Assembly: GCF_002163755.1 (NCBI RefSeq)
Contig: NZ_CP015863.1
Location: 2,294,001 to 2,358,000 of the forward strand
Direction: 5' to 3'
DNA: 64,000 bases
Source: Vibrio campbellii CAIM 519 = NBRC 15631 = ATCC 25920
GTDB taxonomy: Bacteria; Pseudomonadota; Gammaproteobacteria; Enterobacterales; Vibrionaceae
The notes below the pieces were generated by a model, which saw nothing but the letters and a program-made list of their open reading frames with translations, was not told the origin of the DNA and did no database searches. This document shows positions 35,985 to 43,066 of this stretch, one piece after another (position 1 is the stretch's first letter; each line of letters opens with the position of its first letter). The translations under genes and the position numbers were made by a program.

Positions 35985-37159
35985 TAACCGATCCCAACTC
36001 CAAGATCGAAGGCTTGTGCCACTTCATCAGAAATCGCTGATTTCACTTTTGAATCTTGGTCTGCTGCTTTAAGTTGGCTCATGTCTCCAACGACAACCGT
36101 CTTATCAGCAACATAGCGAGAAGTACGAACCATTACCCATGGTCTCGCAATACTCAAGGTCACAACTTGTAATAAGAAGTTTGAGATAATCAGCCACATG
36201 TAGCCATTAACTGTATAGGTAGACTTAAACGTAAAGTTATTTTCTTCTTGTCCTTCTTTTTCTAGCTTCATTTGAGAGAACAAGTAGTTACGAGTTCTTG
36301 TTGCTGTGTATGCCGTCAAGCCGATGGTTAGGCCAATCATACCAAGGTACATGACAACCATCGTAATGACAGGGCTAGATTTATTCAGTGAAGCCAAGTC
36401 GCCCGCTGCAGCTTCCATGAGCCCTGAGCTCCCAACCATTACAATGACCGCCACAATCGCAATCGCGACAGCCGTGCTAAGACCAATTGCTGCGGCTTTC
36501 AGGTAGGTTTTTACAAAGAAACTGGTTTCAAGTTCACCACTAAACTGCCAATCACCATAACGGTAGCCATTAACAAAGTAGCGTTGAACGCCAACCACAA
36601 CCCAACCATAAAGTGCGGCCATAACGACGACTGAACAAAGTCCTAAAATAACCGACGCAGCTTGCGAAACGCTCGCAACCGCTACACAGATAACAATGAA
36701 AACCATGACCGCCAGCGCTGCACCGAAGCCTCGGCCAAGTATGGTGATGTATGCATCTTTCAGTGACGAATTAAAAGAGAAGTGAACATTGCGGTAACTC
36801 GTCATTGCAGAATCAAATCTTGCGTTGCTCCATAACAACCAAGGAAGAGCAACATAAAACAGAAGTAATAGCACAAGTGCAAGTTGGGGAATAAATGAGT
36901 TTGCGATACCCCACACCAATATAATCGCCAGCGCGACTAAACGCCCCTTTAAGATTTGCATTGGCTCGGCATGATACTCAAAGTTATCACCGTCGATGTA
37001 CGTGTTACCGTAGAAGTAGCGTTTTGTTCTTACTTTGGCCCAAGCAGAGTAAATTCCAAGTGTAACGATAGAAAGTAGAACATTGACAATCCAGATGCCA
37101 AAAAACTCTCCCCCTCGTCCTTTAAATGAGATGGTATTGGAAATGCGTTGATGGTTCAT
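35984..37159 (-). CDS. YjgN-family (DUF898) inner membrane protein
   Basis: 391 residues, polytopic with about 8-9 membrane segments. Two repeated halves show the DUF898 signature: FKGRGGEFFGIWIVNVLLSIVTLGIYSAWAKVRTKRYFYGNT near the N-terminus and MWLIISNFLLQVVTLSIARPWVMVRTSRYVAD near the C-terminus. Function is unknown. It is the first gene of a two-gene unit with the M48 peptidase (one-base overlap). Confidence 0.88.
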   Translation of the reverse strand: MNHQRISNTISFKGRGGEFFGIWIVNVLLSIVTLGIYSAWAKVRTKRYFYGNTYIDGDNFEYHAEPMQILKGRLVALAIILVWGIANSFIPQLALVLLLLFYVALPWLLWSNARFDSAMTSYRNVHFSFNSSLKDAYITILGRGFGAALAVMVFIVICVAVASVSQAASVILGLCSVVVMAALYGWVVVGVQRYFVNGYRYGDWQFSGELETSFFVKTYLKAAAIGLSTAVAIAIVAVIVMVGSSGLMEAAAGDLASLNKSSPVITMVVMYLGMIGLTIGLTAYTATRTRNYLFSQMKLEKEGQEENNFTFKSTYTVNGYMWLIISNFLLQVVTLSIARPWVMVRTSRYVADKTVVVGDMSQLKAADQDSKVKSAISDEVAQAFDLGVGIG

Positions 37160-37607
37160 ATACAGTCCGAATAGTTTATTTAATTTTATGAATTTAAAGG
37201 TATTATCCTATCTCATTCATAAATTGATAAACTTGACTGCCATAAGCAAACCAAACGTTATTTATCTATAAAACACATATTAACCACACCCTATAATTCA
37301 CTCGAAAAATAATTTAATAGCCAATTTCGCGCAAACGAAAGCAGTTAAAGTGATAAAAACCATCTATTCAGTAAATTTAATCAACAATAGTTCATTATAA
37401 CTAAAAAACTCAAAACCTGAGGTGTCACCTTACCAATCAACAGGTTAGTTGCTGATTACATTTTCTGTCAGGTGAATTATAAAGTGTTTGTAACTACCGA
37501 AGAGTTATCAGACGGCCTATTATTCACCTCGGCATATCGCAGAAGCATCTTACTGCATAAGCTAAATCCATCCATTTGTTGTTTTAGACAACGTCAAAGG
37601 CTAGGAA
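37160..37607. other. Gene-free AT-rich region upstream of the yjgN-like gene
   Basis: About 450 bases with no gene seen. It is AT-rich next to the yjgN-like start (its promoter zone). A short inverted motif GGTG-T-CACC lies near 37420-37432. Nothing else is recognised. Confidence 0.4.
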
Positions 37608-37632
37608 AATAAAATTGGGAAAGGATTCCCAG
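37608..37632 (-). terminator. Terminator after the 52-aa gene
   Basis: TGGGAA (37616-37621) and TTCCCA (37626-37631) form a 6-bp stem with a 4-base loop. On the minus strand it is followed by ATTTTATTTT. It lies 32 bases after the small gene stop. Confidence 0.6.
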
Positions 37633-37662
37633 CTCTAAATCCCATTCGAATATTCACAGCCA

Positions 37663-37821
37663 TTACTGGCTAATATCGTCTTCATCGCGCTCCGACGGTA
37701 CAGGTAACACTTGTTGATTTTGTTTCTCATGCAACGCTTCTATCAGCTTCCGATCAACCTTAGCAAAATATAGATCTTCGATTGCTTTTTCCCGTAGTCG
37801 CACCTTTTCCGTAAAATTCAT
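37663..37821 (-). CDS. Small basic/acidic protein of unknown function (52 aa)
   Basis: MNFTEKVRLREKAIEDLYFA begins a 52-residue helical, highly charged protein ending in an acidic tail (SERDEDDISQ). The frame is open upstream to 38034, but that overlaps the deacetylase gene; the start at 37821 has GAGG 9 bases upstream and is preferred. It lies after the deacetylase terminator and has its own candidate terminator. I do not recognise a family. Confidence 0.55.
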   Translation of the reverse strand: MNFTEKVRLREKAIEDLYFAKVDRKLIEALHEKQNQQVLPVPSERDEDDISQ

Positions 37822-37881
37822 ATGCTGCAACCTCACTTTTGACTTTGCCCACTTTAAGTGTAGGTTCTGATCGTCACCTAA

Positions 37882-37912
37882 TAAAAAAGGCGAGACTTCT
37901 GAGTCTCGCCTC
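37882..37912 (-). terminator. Terminator after the histone deacetylase-like gene
   Basis: AGGCGAGACT (37888-37897) and AGTCTCGCCT (37902-37911) form a 10-bp stem with a 4-base loop. The A run at 37883-37888 gives a minus-strand T tail. Confidence 0.85.
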
Positions 37913-37930
37913 TCCACTATTGCAGATTTT

Positions 37931-38854
37931 TTATCGATGTTTATAAACCCGTTCTGCTGCATCGATAAGCTGCATATGAATAGGCACCAAATCCGCGTGC
38001 TCACTACGGTAACCACCACCAACAACTGCGGCAACAGGAATGCCTCGGTCTTTCATCAACTGCATTAAGAAGCGGTCTCGCTCAAATATCCCTTCTGTTG
38101 ACACGTTGAAATAGCCCAGTTCATCGTCAGTATGAATATCCACGCCTGCGTCATAGATGACCATATCGGGACGGTGTAAGTTGATCGCCATTTGGACGAC
38201 TTCTTTAAACGTCATCAGGAAGGTTTCATCGTCAGTATCACGACGAAAAGGAACATCAAGATCGGAATCTGGTTTTCTCGCAGGAAAGTTCTTATCACAA
38301 TGAAACGATAACGTGATGATATCTCCCTCATCCTTGCACAAGGTGGCAGTGCCGTCACCATGGTGTACATCGCTGTCAATAATCATCACTTTGTCGACAT
38401 GCTCATGATCAAGCATGTGCTTCGCCGCGATAGCAAGATCATTGAAAAGACAAAAGCCGCTGCCAAAGTCTTTATGCGCATGGTGATAACCACCACTGAG
38501 ATGAATGGCGATACCATGCTCTAGTGCTTTCTCTGCCGTTAACACTGTACCCGCTGTTGATGTCAGCGTTCGTGTTATCAAAGCTTCACTCCACGGAAAA
38601 CCGATCCGACGCATTTTTGCCGCGGGCATTGCACCAGTCACTAACAGGTCTACATACTCTTCACTGTGAACACGTTTAATTTCATCCGTACTTAGAGGGG
38701 TTGGTTGGAAGAACTCAATTTTCCCTCCCCAATCTTCGCTCCCTAACTTTTCCAATACCGCTTGATGCAGGTGGTGATATTTCATGATTGGGTAGCGATG
38801 GCCTTCCGGCAGATCAAGTTGTGAGTAAATGGGATGATAAATCAGAGGCAGCAT
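37931..38854 (-). CDS. Histone deacetylase-family (acetylpolyamine/acetoin-type) hydrolase
   Basis: 307-residue zinc-dependent deacetylase fold. Active-site features visible are LSGGYHHAHKDFGSGFCLFND (tandem His and metal-site vicinity), IIDSDVHHGDGTA (zinc Asp-x-His) and YDAGVDIHTDDELG (second zinc Asp). It is related to HDAC/AcuC/AphA enzymes. Bacterial substrates include acetylpolyamines, acetoin-related compounds or acetyl-lysine; this cannot be decided here. The divergent neighbour has a Fur-type palindrome that could affect both genes. Confidence 0.9.
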   Translation of the reverse strand: MLPLIYHPIYSQLDLPEGHRYPIMKYHHLHQAVLEKLGSEDWGGKIEFFQPTPLSTDEIKRVHSEEYVDLLVTGAMPAAKMRRIGFPWSEALITRTLTSTAGTVLTAEKALEHGIAIHLSGGYHHAHKDFGSGFCLFNDLAIAAKHMLDHEHVDKVMIIDSDVHHGDGTATLCKDEGDIITLSFHCDKNFPARKPDSDLDVPFRRDTDDETFLMTFKEVVQMAINLHRPDMVIYDAGVDIHTDDELGYFNVSTEGIFERDRFLMQLMKDRGIPVAAVVGGGYRSEHADLVPIHMQLIDAAERVYKHR

Positions 38855-38902
38855 GAGACATTCTTTTCATAAATCGTTGTGAAATAGTACCAACTTCAAG
38901 CG

Positions 38903-38930
38903 TTGATTAAAAAGGAAATTAATTGATAAT
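38903..38930 (+). promoter_or_regulatory. Promoter of the 39-aa hydrophobic ORF
   Basis: TTGATT (38903-38908), 16 bases, then GATAAT (38925-38930). The -10 element lies inside the Fur-like box, so Fur binding would block it. Transcription would start near 38937. Confidence 0.5.
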
Positions 38931-38958
38931 GATTTTCAATATCAATTAATTTCCTTTT
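38910..38958. repeat. Perfect 19-bp inverted repeat containing a Fur box
   Basis: AAAAGGAAATTAATTGATA (38910-38928) is exactly complementary to the stretch 38940-38958, with 11 bases between. The centre carries GATAATGATTTTCAATATC (38924-38942), which matches the Fur consensus at 16 of 19 positions by eye. Confidence 0.85.
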
Positions 38959-38961
38959 GCT

Positions 38962-39081
38962 ATGAATAAAACCCTATATACAATTCTTGGAGCTTTCTTT
39001 GGCTCTTTCTGTGCGATGTCCCTGTTTATGTCGATGATGTTCAGCGCGTGGTGGTTGGTTGATTTTATCGCTTTGAGCTAA
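38962..39081 (+). CDS. 39-aa hydrophobic small protein
   Basis: ATG at 38962 to TAA at 39079. It reads MNKTLYTILGAFFGSFCAMS, then more hydrophobic residues, ending WWLVDFIALS. It is short, Met/Phe-rich and could form one membrane helix. There is no Shine-Dalgarno. It sits directly behind a Fur-boxed promoter and 54 bases before the next gene. If real it may be an iron-regulated small membrane protein; it could also be a chance frame. Confidence 0.45.
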   Translation: MNKTLYTILGAFFGSFCAMSLFMSMMFSAWWLVDFIALS

Positions 39082-39135
39082 CACAATGGTCCTGTCTTAA
39101 ATTAACCTCACTGAGTCAAATAGATAGGTACGAAC

Positions 39136-39825
39136 ATGAGTCAAACAGTCTTTATTACTGGTGCAAACCGTGGGATAGGCTTAAGTTTAACTGAACTGTA
39201 TTTGCAACAAGGCGATCAAGTACATGCGACTAGCCGTAACCTTGCAGAAAGCAAAGAGCTTCAAGCATTAGCGTCGACCTATGCCACACTGACGTTACAC
39301 GAATTAGATGTGACGAATTACCCGCAAGTTGCCCAACTAGCAAAAGAACTCCCAGCCATCGATCTTCTGATCAACAATGCAGGCTACTATGGGCCTAAAG
39401 GCTATGGCTTTGGTAATACAGATGTTGAGGAATGGCGAAAGGTCTTCGAGATAAACACCATCGCACCACTAAAGTTGGTTGAGGCTTTTTATCCGCTTTT
39501 ACAAGCAGCTAGAACGAAGAAGATTGCCTGTATCTCATCTAAAGTCGGCAGCATGACAGAAAACACCTCCGGCGGTGGTTATATCTATCGTTCTTCTAAA
39601 GCGGCGCTCAATTCTGTTGTGAAAAGCTTATCTAATGATTTAACAAGTGAAGGTTTCTCCGTACTTGCGCTACACCCGGGTTGGGTACGCACTGCAATGG
39701 GAGGGCCTAACGCCCTTATCGAAACCCAAACCTCTGCGGCAGGGTTAGCAAAAGTGATTGCGCAAAGTACCCAAAAAAACTCCGGTCAGTTTATTAATTA
39801 CGACGGAACTCAACTGCCTTGGTAG
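39136..39825 (+). CDS. Short-chain dehydrogenase/reductase, C-factor-like
   Basis: 229-residue SDR with complete motifs: TGANRGIG (nucleotide binding), NNAG, the catalytic serine in ISSK, and YRSSK as YxxxK. It resembles the small C-factor (CsgA)-type oxidoreductases. The substrate is unknown; the cofactor is probably NADP(H). It may share a transcript with the 39-aa ORF upstream. Confidence 0.9.
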   Translation: MSQTVFITGANRGIGLSLTELYLQQGDQVHATSRNLAESKELQALASTYATLTLHELDVTNYPQVAQLAKELPAIDLLINNAGYYGPKGYGFGNTDVEEWRKVFEINTIAPLKLVEAFYPLLQAARTKKIACISSKVGSMTENTSGGGYIYRSSKAALNSVVKSLSNDLTSEGFSVLALHPGWVRTAMGGPNALIETQTSAAGLAKVIAQSTQKNSGQFINYDGTQLPW

Positions 39826-39974
39826 ACTTTACAAATCAATGACTTATGAAGCATTAATGAGAAGCGTGTTGTTTCATTACCATACCCTGCCAACCTTACT
39901 CCCATGACTTAGCTTGATTTTCACCACTTTCAAACCAGACTTAGTGATGACATCCACCATTAAGGAGAGTAAAT

Positions 39975-40181
39975 ATGGCTGCAGATAAAGATCTGGTCAA
40001 TTTCAGTGAAGATCATGAGCTCAATTACTGCTTAAGAAGTGCAGGGAAACGTCAGACTCAAGAGAACAGAGATGCTCTTGTCGACTTGGGACGACAAGTA
40101 AAACAGAATTTAGGGAAGCGTGTCTTAACGCAAGACGACGTGCGTGGTGCAATCCAAAACAATGATGACTTGTTTGATTAG
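39975..40181 (+). CDS. Small hypothetical protein (68 aa)
   Basis: A 68-residue charged, soluble protein with one cysteine, beginning MAADKDLVNFSEDHELNYCL and ending in an acidic tail (NNDDLFD). A very good ribosome site (AAGGAG) lies 8 bases upstream, so it is probably expressed. I do not recognise the family. It stands alone, convergent with topB. Confidence 0.75.
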   Translation: MAADKDLVNFSEDHELNYCLRSAGKRQTQENRDALVDLGRQVKQNLGKRVLTQDDVRGAIQNNDDLFD

Positions 40182-40219
40182 AGCTGTTTGAATACAGATA
40201 GGTCATTACATTGAAATAC

Positions 40220-40263
40220 AAGGCGGCATTCTTTGAGCTTATACGCATTAGATTGCCGCTTTT
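40220..40263. terminator. Weak hairpin between the 68-aa gene and topB
   Basis: GCGGCA (40223-40228) and TGCCGC (40254-40259), flanked by further pairing, form a stem with a 25-base loop and TTTT after it. It may end the small gene and, on the other strand, topB. Confidence 0.4.
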
Positions 40264-40277
40264 ACTTCATTCAGCTG

Positions 40278-42242
40278 TTATGAAGACTTCCGCTTCCCTG
40301 AGCTTGATTTCGACGCACCGCCCTTCGAATAGCTGCGTTTTTTACGTTTGAATGCCGGGCGCTCGACTTTAGGCAAATGACGTAACGAATCAGGAATCGG
40401 GCCCGATTTCACCTCTCCCATTAATCCATCAATGCGCTGCTCTAACGCTTGCATGAAAGGCTGATACGCTTGATTTCGTTCTGCCATTCCTTGCAACTGG
40501 TGTTCCCAGTGCGCCGTCATATCAGGATAGGTCGCATCCATTGGTAGGGCATGAATCAAGCCTCGCCCCGCTGGTGAGCTCAAAATTGATTTACCCTGAC
40601 GAGTCAGCAACTGACGCTTAAAAAGCGTATCCAGAATACCGGCTCGAGTCGCTTCTGTTCCTAAGCCATCAGTGTCGCGCAGGATCTTCTTCAGTTCTTT
40701 GTCTGCAACATAACGAGCAATACCCGTCATGGCCTGAAGCAGTGTTGCTTCTGTAAAGTGCTTTGGCGGTTCAGTCTTACGATCTTTGATTTCACCTTCT
40801 CGGCAGGTCAACACCGTGCCTTCTGCGAGCGGCGGGACAGCATCAATGCCATCGTCTTCTTTATCCGTTTTTCCCATTAACGCTTTCCAGCCTGGAGAAA
40901 CCAGTTGGCGACCTTTGGCGATAAATTTACCACCAGCAATATCAAACACCAATTTAGCCTCGGCATATACCGCCGCTGGATAAAATTGCATCAAGTATTG
41001 ACGAGCAATCAGTTGATAAACCTTCATCTCATTGCCAGATAACGCATTCACATTTGCCTGCTTCGGCGTTGGAATGATCGCATGGTGGGCATCGACTTTC
41101 TTGTCGTTCCACGCCTTGGACTTAATCGATAAGTCTGCACCTTGCACTGCGCTTTGTAGTTCTTTGGCATTGTTAGCGATAGCCGATGTAACAGAGCCTG
41201 CTTGCGAGTAATGCTCCAATGGTAAGTAACGACAGTCCGAACGTGGATACGTAATGAGCTTATGCTTTTCATACAGCGCCTGACAAGTATCCAATACCTC
41301 CTGAGCACTCATGCCATAGCGTTTTGCCGCATCAATCTGCAGTGCGGATAACGAATACGGAAGCGGTGCTGATTGCTTGGTTTGCTTTTGTTCAGACTCG
41401 GTCACTTTGGCAGGTTGATTAGCTATGCGGTTTGCTACGTTCTCAACCAACTTTCTGCTCAATACCCGTCCTTCTTCGTCCTGCCAAGGCTTACAAGCTT
41501 CACTTGGTTTCCAACGAGCGCGAATATCAAATGCGCCATTTTGATCTTGATAAGGAATTAAAGCATGCAGAGTGAAGTAATCTTTCGGTACAAAGTTTTC
41601 GATCTCTTCATCGCGGCGAACCACCAAGCCAAGTACCGGAGTTTGAACTCGCCCTACTGATAAGACACCTTGATAGCCCGCTTTTTGGCCCAACAGGGTA
41701 TAGGCGCGAGACATGTTCATTCCATAGAGCCAATCAGCACGAGAACGCGCCAGAGCTGAAACAGAAAGAGGTATGAAGTCGCGATTACTGCGCATCGAGC
41801 TCAAGGCACGCTTGACCGCAGGTAAGTTCAAGTCAGAGATCAGTAGGCGTTGTGTGGCTTCTTTTTTGGTTTTGGAGAGCTTGCAGTAATCCAACACCTC
41901 ATCCACTAACAATTGCCCCTCTCGGTCGGGGTCTCCTGCGTGGATAACTTCTGTCGCATCTTTGAGGAGTTTACGTATTACCGTGAGCTGTTTGCTGGCG
42001 CTTTTTCGCGGTCTCAGCTGCCACTGCTGTGGGACAATCGGCAAGTCTGCCATATTCCATTTTTTGTAGCGTTCGTCGTAAGCATCTGGTTCTACTTGCT
42101 CCAGCAAGTGACCAATACACCAAGTCACCACATCGCCATTACCACAGCGGATAAAGCCTTGATCTTTCTTTTGAGGGTTTGGCAGTGCAGCCGCAATTGC
42201 ACGGCCTAAACTTGGTTTTTCAGCAATAAACAGACGAGACAT
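40278..42242 (-). CDS. topB: DNA topoisomerase III
   Basis: Type IA topoisomerase that decatenates single-stranded intermediates. It is 654 residues, like E. coli TopB (653). The TOPRIM domain shows MSRLFIAEKPSLGRAIA and HAGDPDREGQ; the catalytic tyrosine is Tyr332 in LITYPRSDCRYLP; the C-terminus is basic (KRKKRSYSKGGASKSSSGKRKSS), as in other TopB proteins. It is downstream of ydjA on the opposite sense of sppA and ansA. Confidence 0.96.
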   Translation of the reverse strand: MSRLFIAEKPSLGRAIAAALPNPQKKDQGFIRCGNGDVVTWCIGHLLEQVEPDAYDERYKKWNMADLPIVPQQWQLRPRKSASKQLTVIRKLLKDATEVIHAGDPDREGQLLVDEVLDYCKLSKTKKEATQRLLISDLNLPAVKRALSSMRSNRDFIPLSVSALARSRADWLYGMNMSRAYTLLGQKAGYQGVLSVGRVQTPVLGLVVRRDEEIENFVPKDYFTLHALIPYQDQNGAFDIRARWKPSEACKPWQDEEGRVLSRKLVENVANRIANQPAKVTESEQKQTKQSAPLPYSLSALQIDAAKRYGMSAQEVLDTCQALYEKHKLITYPRSDCRYLPLEHYSQAGSVTSAIANNAKELQSAVQGADLSIKSKAWNDKKVDAHHAIIPTPKQANVNALSGNEMKVYQLIARQYLMQFYPAAVYAEAKLVFDIAGGKFIAKGRQLVSPGWKALMGKTDKEDDGIDAVPPLAEGTVLTCREGEIKDRKTEPPKHFTEATLLQAMTGIARYVADKELKKILRDTDGLGTEATRAGILDTLFKRQLLTRQGKSILSSPAGRGLIHALPMDATYPDMTAHWEHQLQGMAERNQAYQPFMQALEQRIDGLMGEVKSGPIPDSLRHLPKVERPAFKRKKRSYSKGGASKSSSGKRKSS

Positions 42243-42264
42243 AACGTTTTGGAAATCATAATAA

Positions 42265-42294
42265 TTAGGGCCACATTATCTAATGTAGCCCTAA
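42265..42294 (-). terminator. Hairpin between ydjA and topB
   Basis: A 14-bp near-perfect inverted repeat (42265-42278 with 42281-42294) pairs fully on the minus strand with one wobble, and its tail TAATTATTAT is T-rich. It is likely a terminator for ydjA, although with only two unpaired loop bases. Confidence 0.5.
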
Positions 42295-42345
42295 CAAATC
42301 AAGAAAAACTGTACAGATAAACAGTAAGTGAGGCACCAATCGGTC

Positions 42346-42894
42346 TTATTGGAACTCGACAAATTTGGATAAATCGCGCTCTGGCACCTTCATCGGCGTA
42401 CACCCAGGCGTACCAAGATATAAGAAGCCGACAATTTGGTCTTCGCCTTCAAGACCAAAAGCTTGGTGTACTTCTGGGTGGAACATCCACTTGCCTGAAC
42501 GCCAAAAACCTTGGAAACCCTGTGCGACTGCGGCCATTTGCATCGCTTGAGCAGCACAACCAGCCGAAAGGTATTGCTCCAACGCAGGGACTTTCTCATG
42601 TTCCGTTACTTTGGCAATAACTGTAATCACCATTGGCGCGCGGAAAGGTGCGTTTTTCACTTTTTCGATCACGGCCTCTTCGCTGCTTTCTGCTTCAGCC
42701 GCTTTCACAAGAATGTCTGATAATTTCTTTAAACCGTCACCTTGTGCAATGACAAAGCGCCAGGGTGTCAAACCTGCATGATCTGGCGCGCGCAGACCTG
42801 CACGAATAATATTCTCCAACGCTTTACCTTCTGGCGCAGGCTCAGACAGCTTGGCAATAGAACGACGGTTGAGCAAAAGATCGAGAGCTTCCAT
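42346..42894 (-). CDS. ydjA: Nitroreductase-family protein YdjA
   Basis: FMN-dependent nitroreductase-fold oxidoreductase, 182 residues (E. coli 183). It has the FMN-binding opening LLLNRRSIAKLSEPAP, APDHAGLTPWRFV, and GFQGFWRSGKW, all YdjA-like; the physiological substrate is unknown. The start at 42894 has AGGA 8 bases upstream; a longer open frame to 42969 lacks support. It lies near sppA and ansA as in E. coli, though here on the other strand. Confidence 0.93.
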   Translation of the reverse strand: MEALDLLLNRRSIAKLSEPAPEGKALENIIRAGLRAPDHAGLTPWRFVIAQGDGLKKLSDILVKAAEAESSEEAVIEKVKNAPFRAPMVITVIAKVTEHEKVPALEQYLSAGCAAQAMQMAAVAQGFQGFWRSGKWMFHPEVHQAFGLEGEDQIVGFLYLGTPGCTPMKVPERDLSKFVEFQ

Positions 42895-42992
42895 GAGCAA
42901 GTCCTTATTTGATTGAATTATTATTTTTACGCAGCTCACTTTAGCATAATCCAAACTTTCGAATAACAACCTGTTTTCTAGGGATTTAGACC

Positions 42993-43020
42993 AAAAAAAA
43001 GCTGCGCACTTGGCGCAGCG
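42993..43020 (-). terminator. Terminator after fadH
   Basis: GCTGCGC (43001-43007) and GCGCAGC (43013-43019) form the stem, and an eight-base A run on the left gives a strong T tail on the minus strand. Confidence 0.88.
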
Positions 43021-43066
43021 ATAAAAGGTTAAGAACGAATGAAAAAACTATTTTTGAGGTTACGTT

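Noticed and set aside
37822..38034. Longer 123-aa version of the small gene at 37663
   Set aside because: The extension overlaps the deacetylase gene and contains its terminator.
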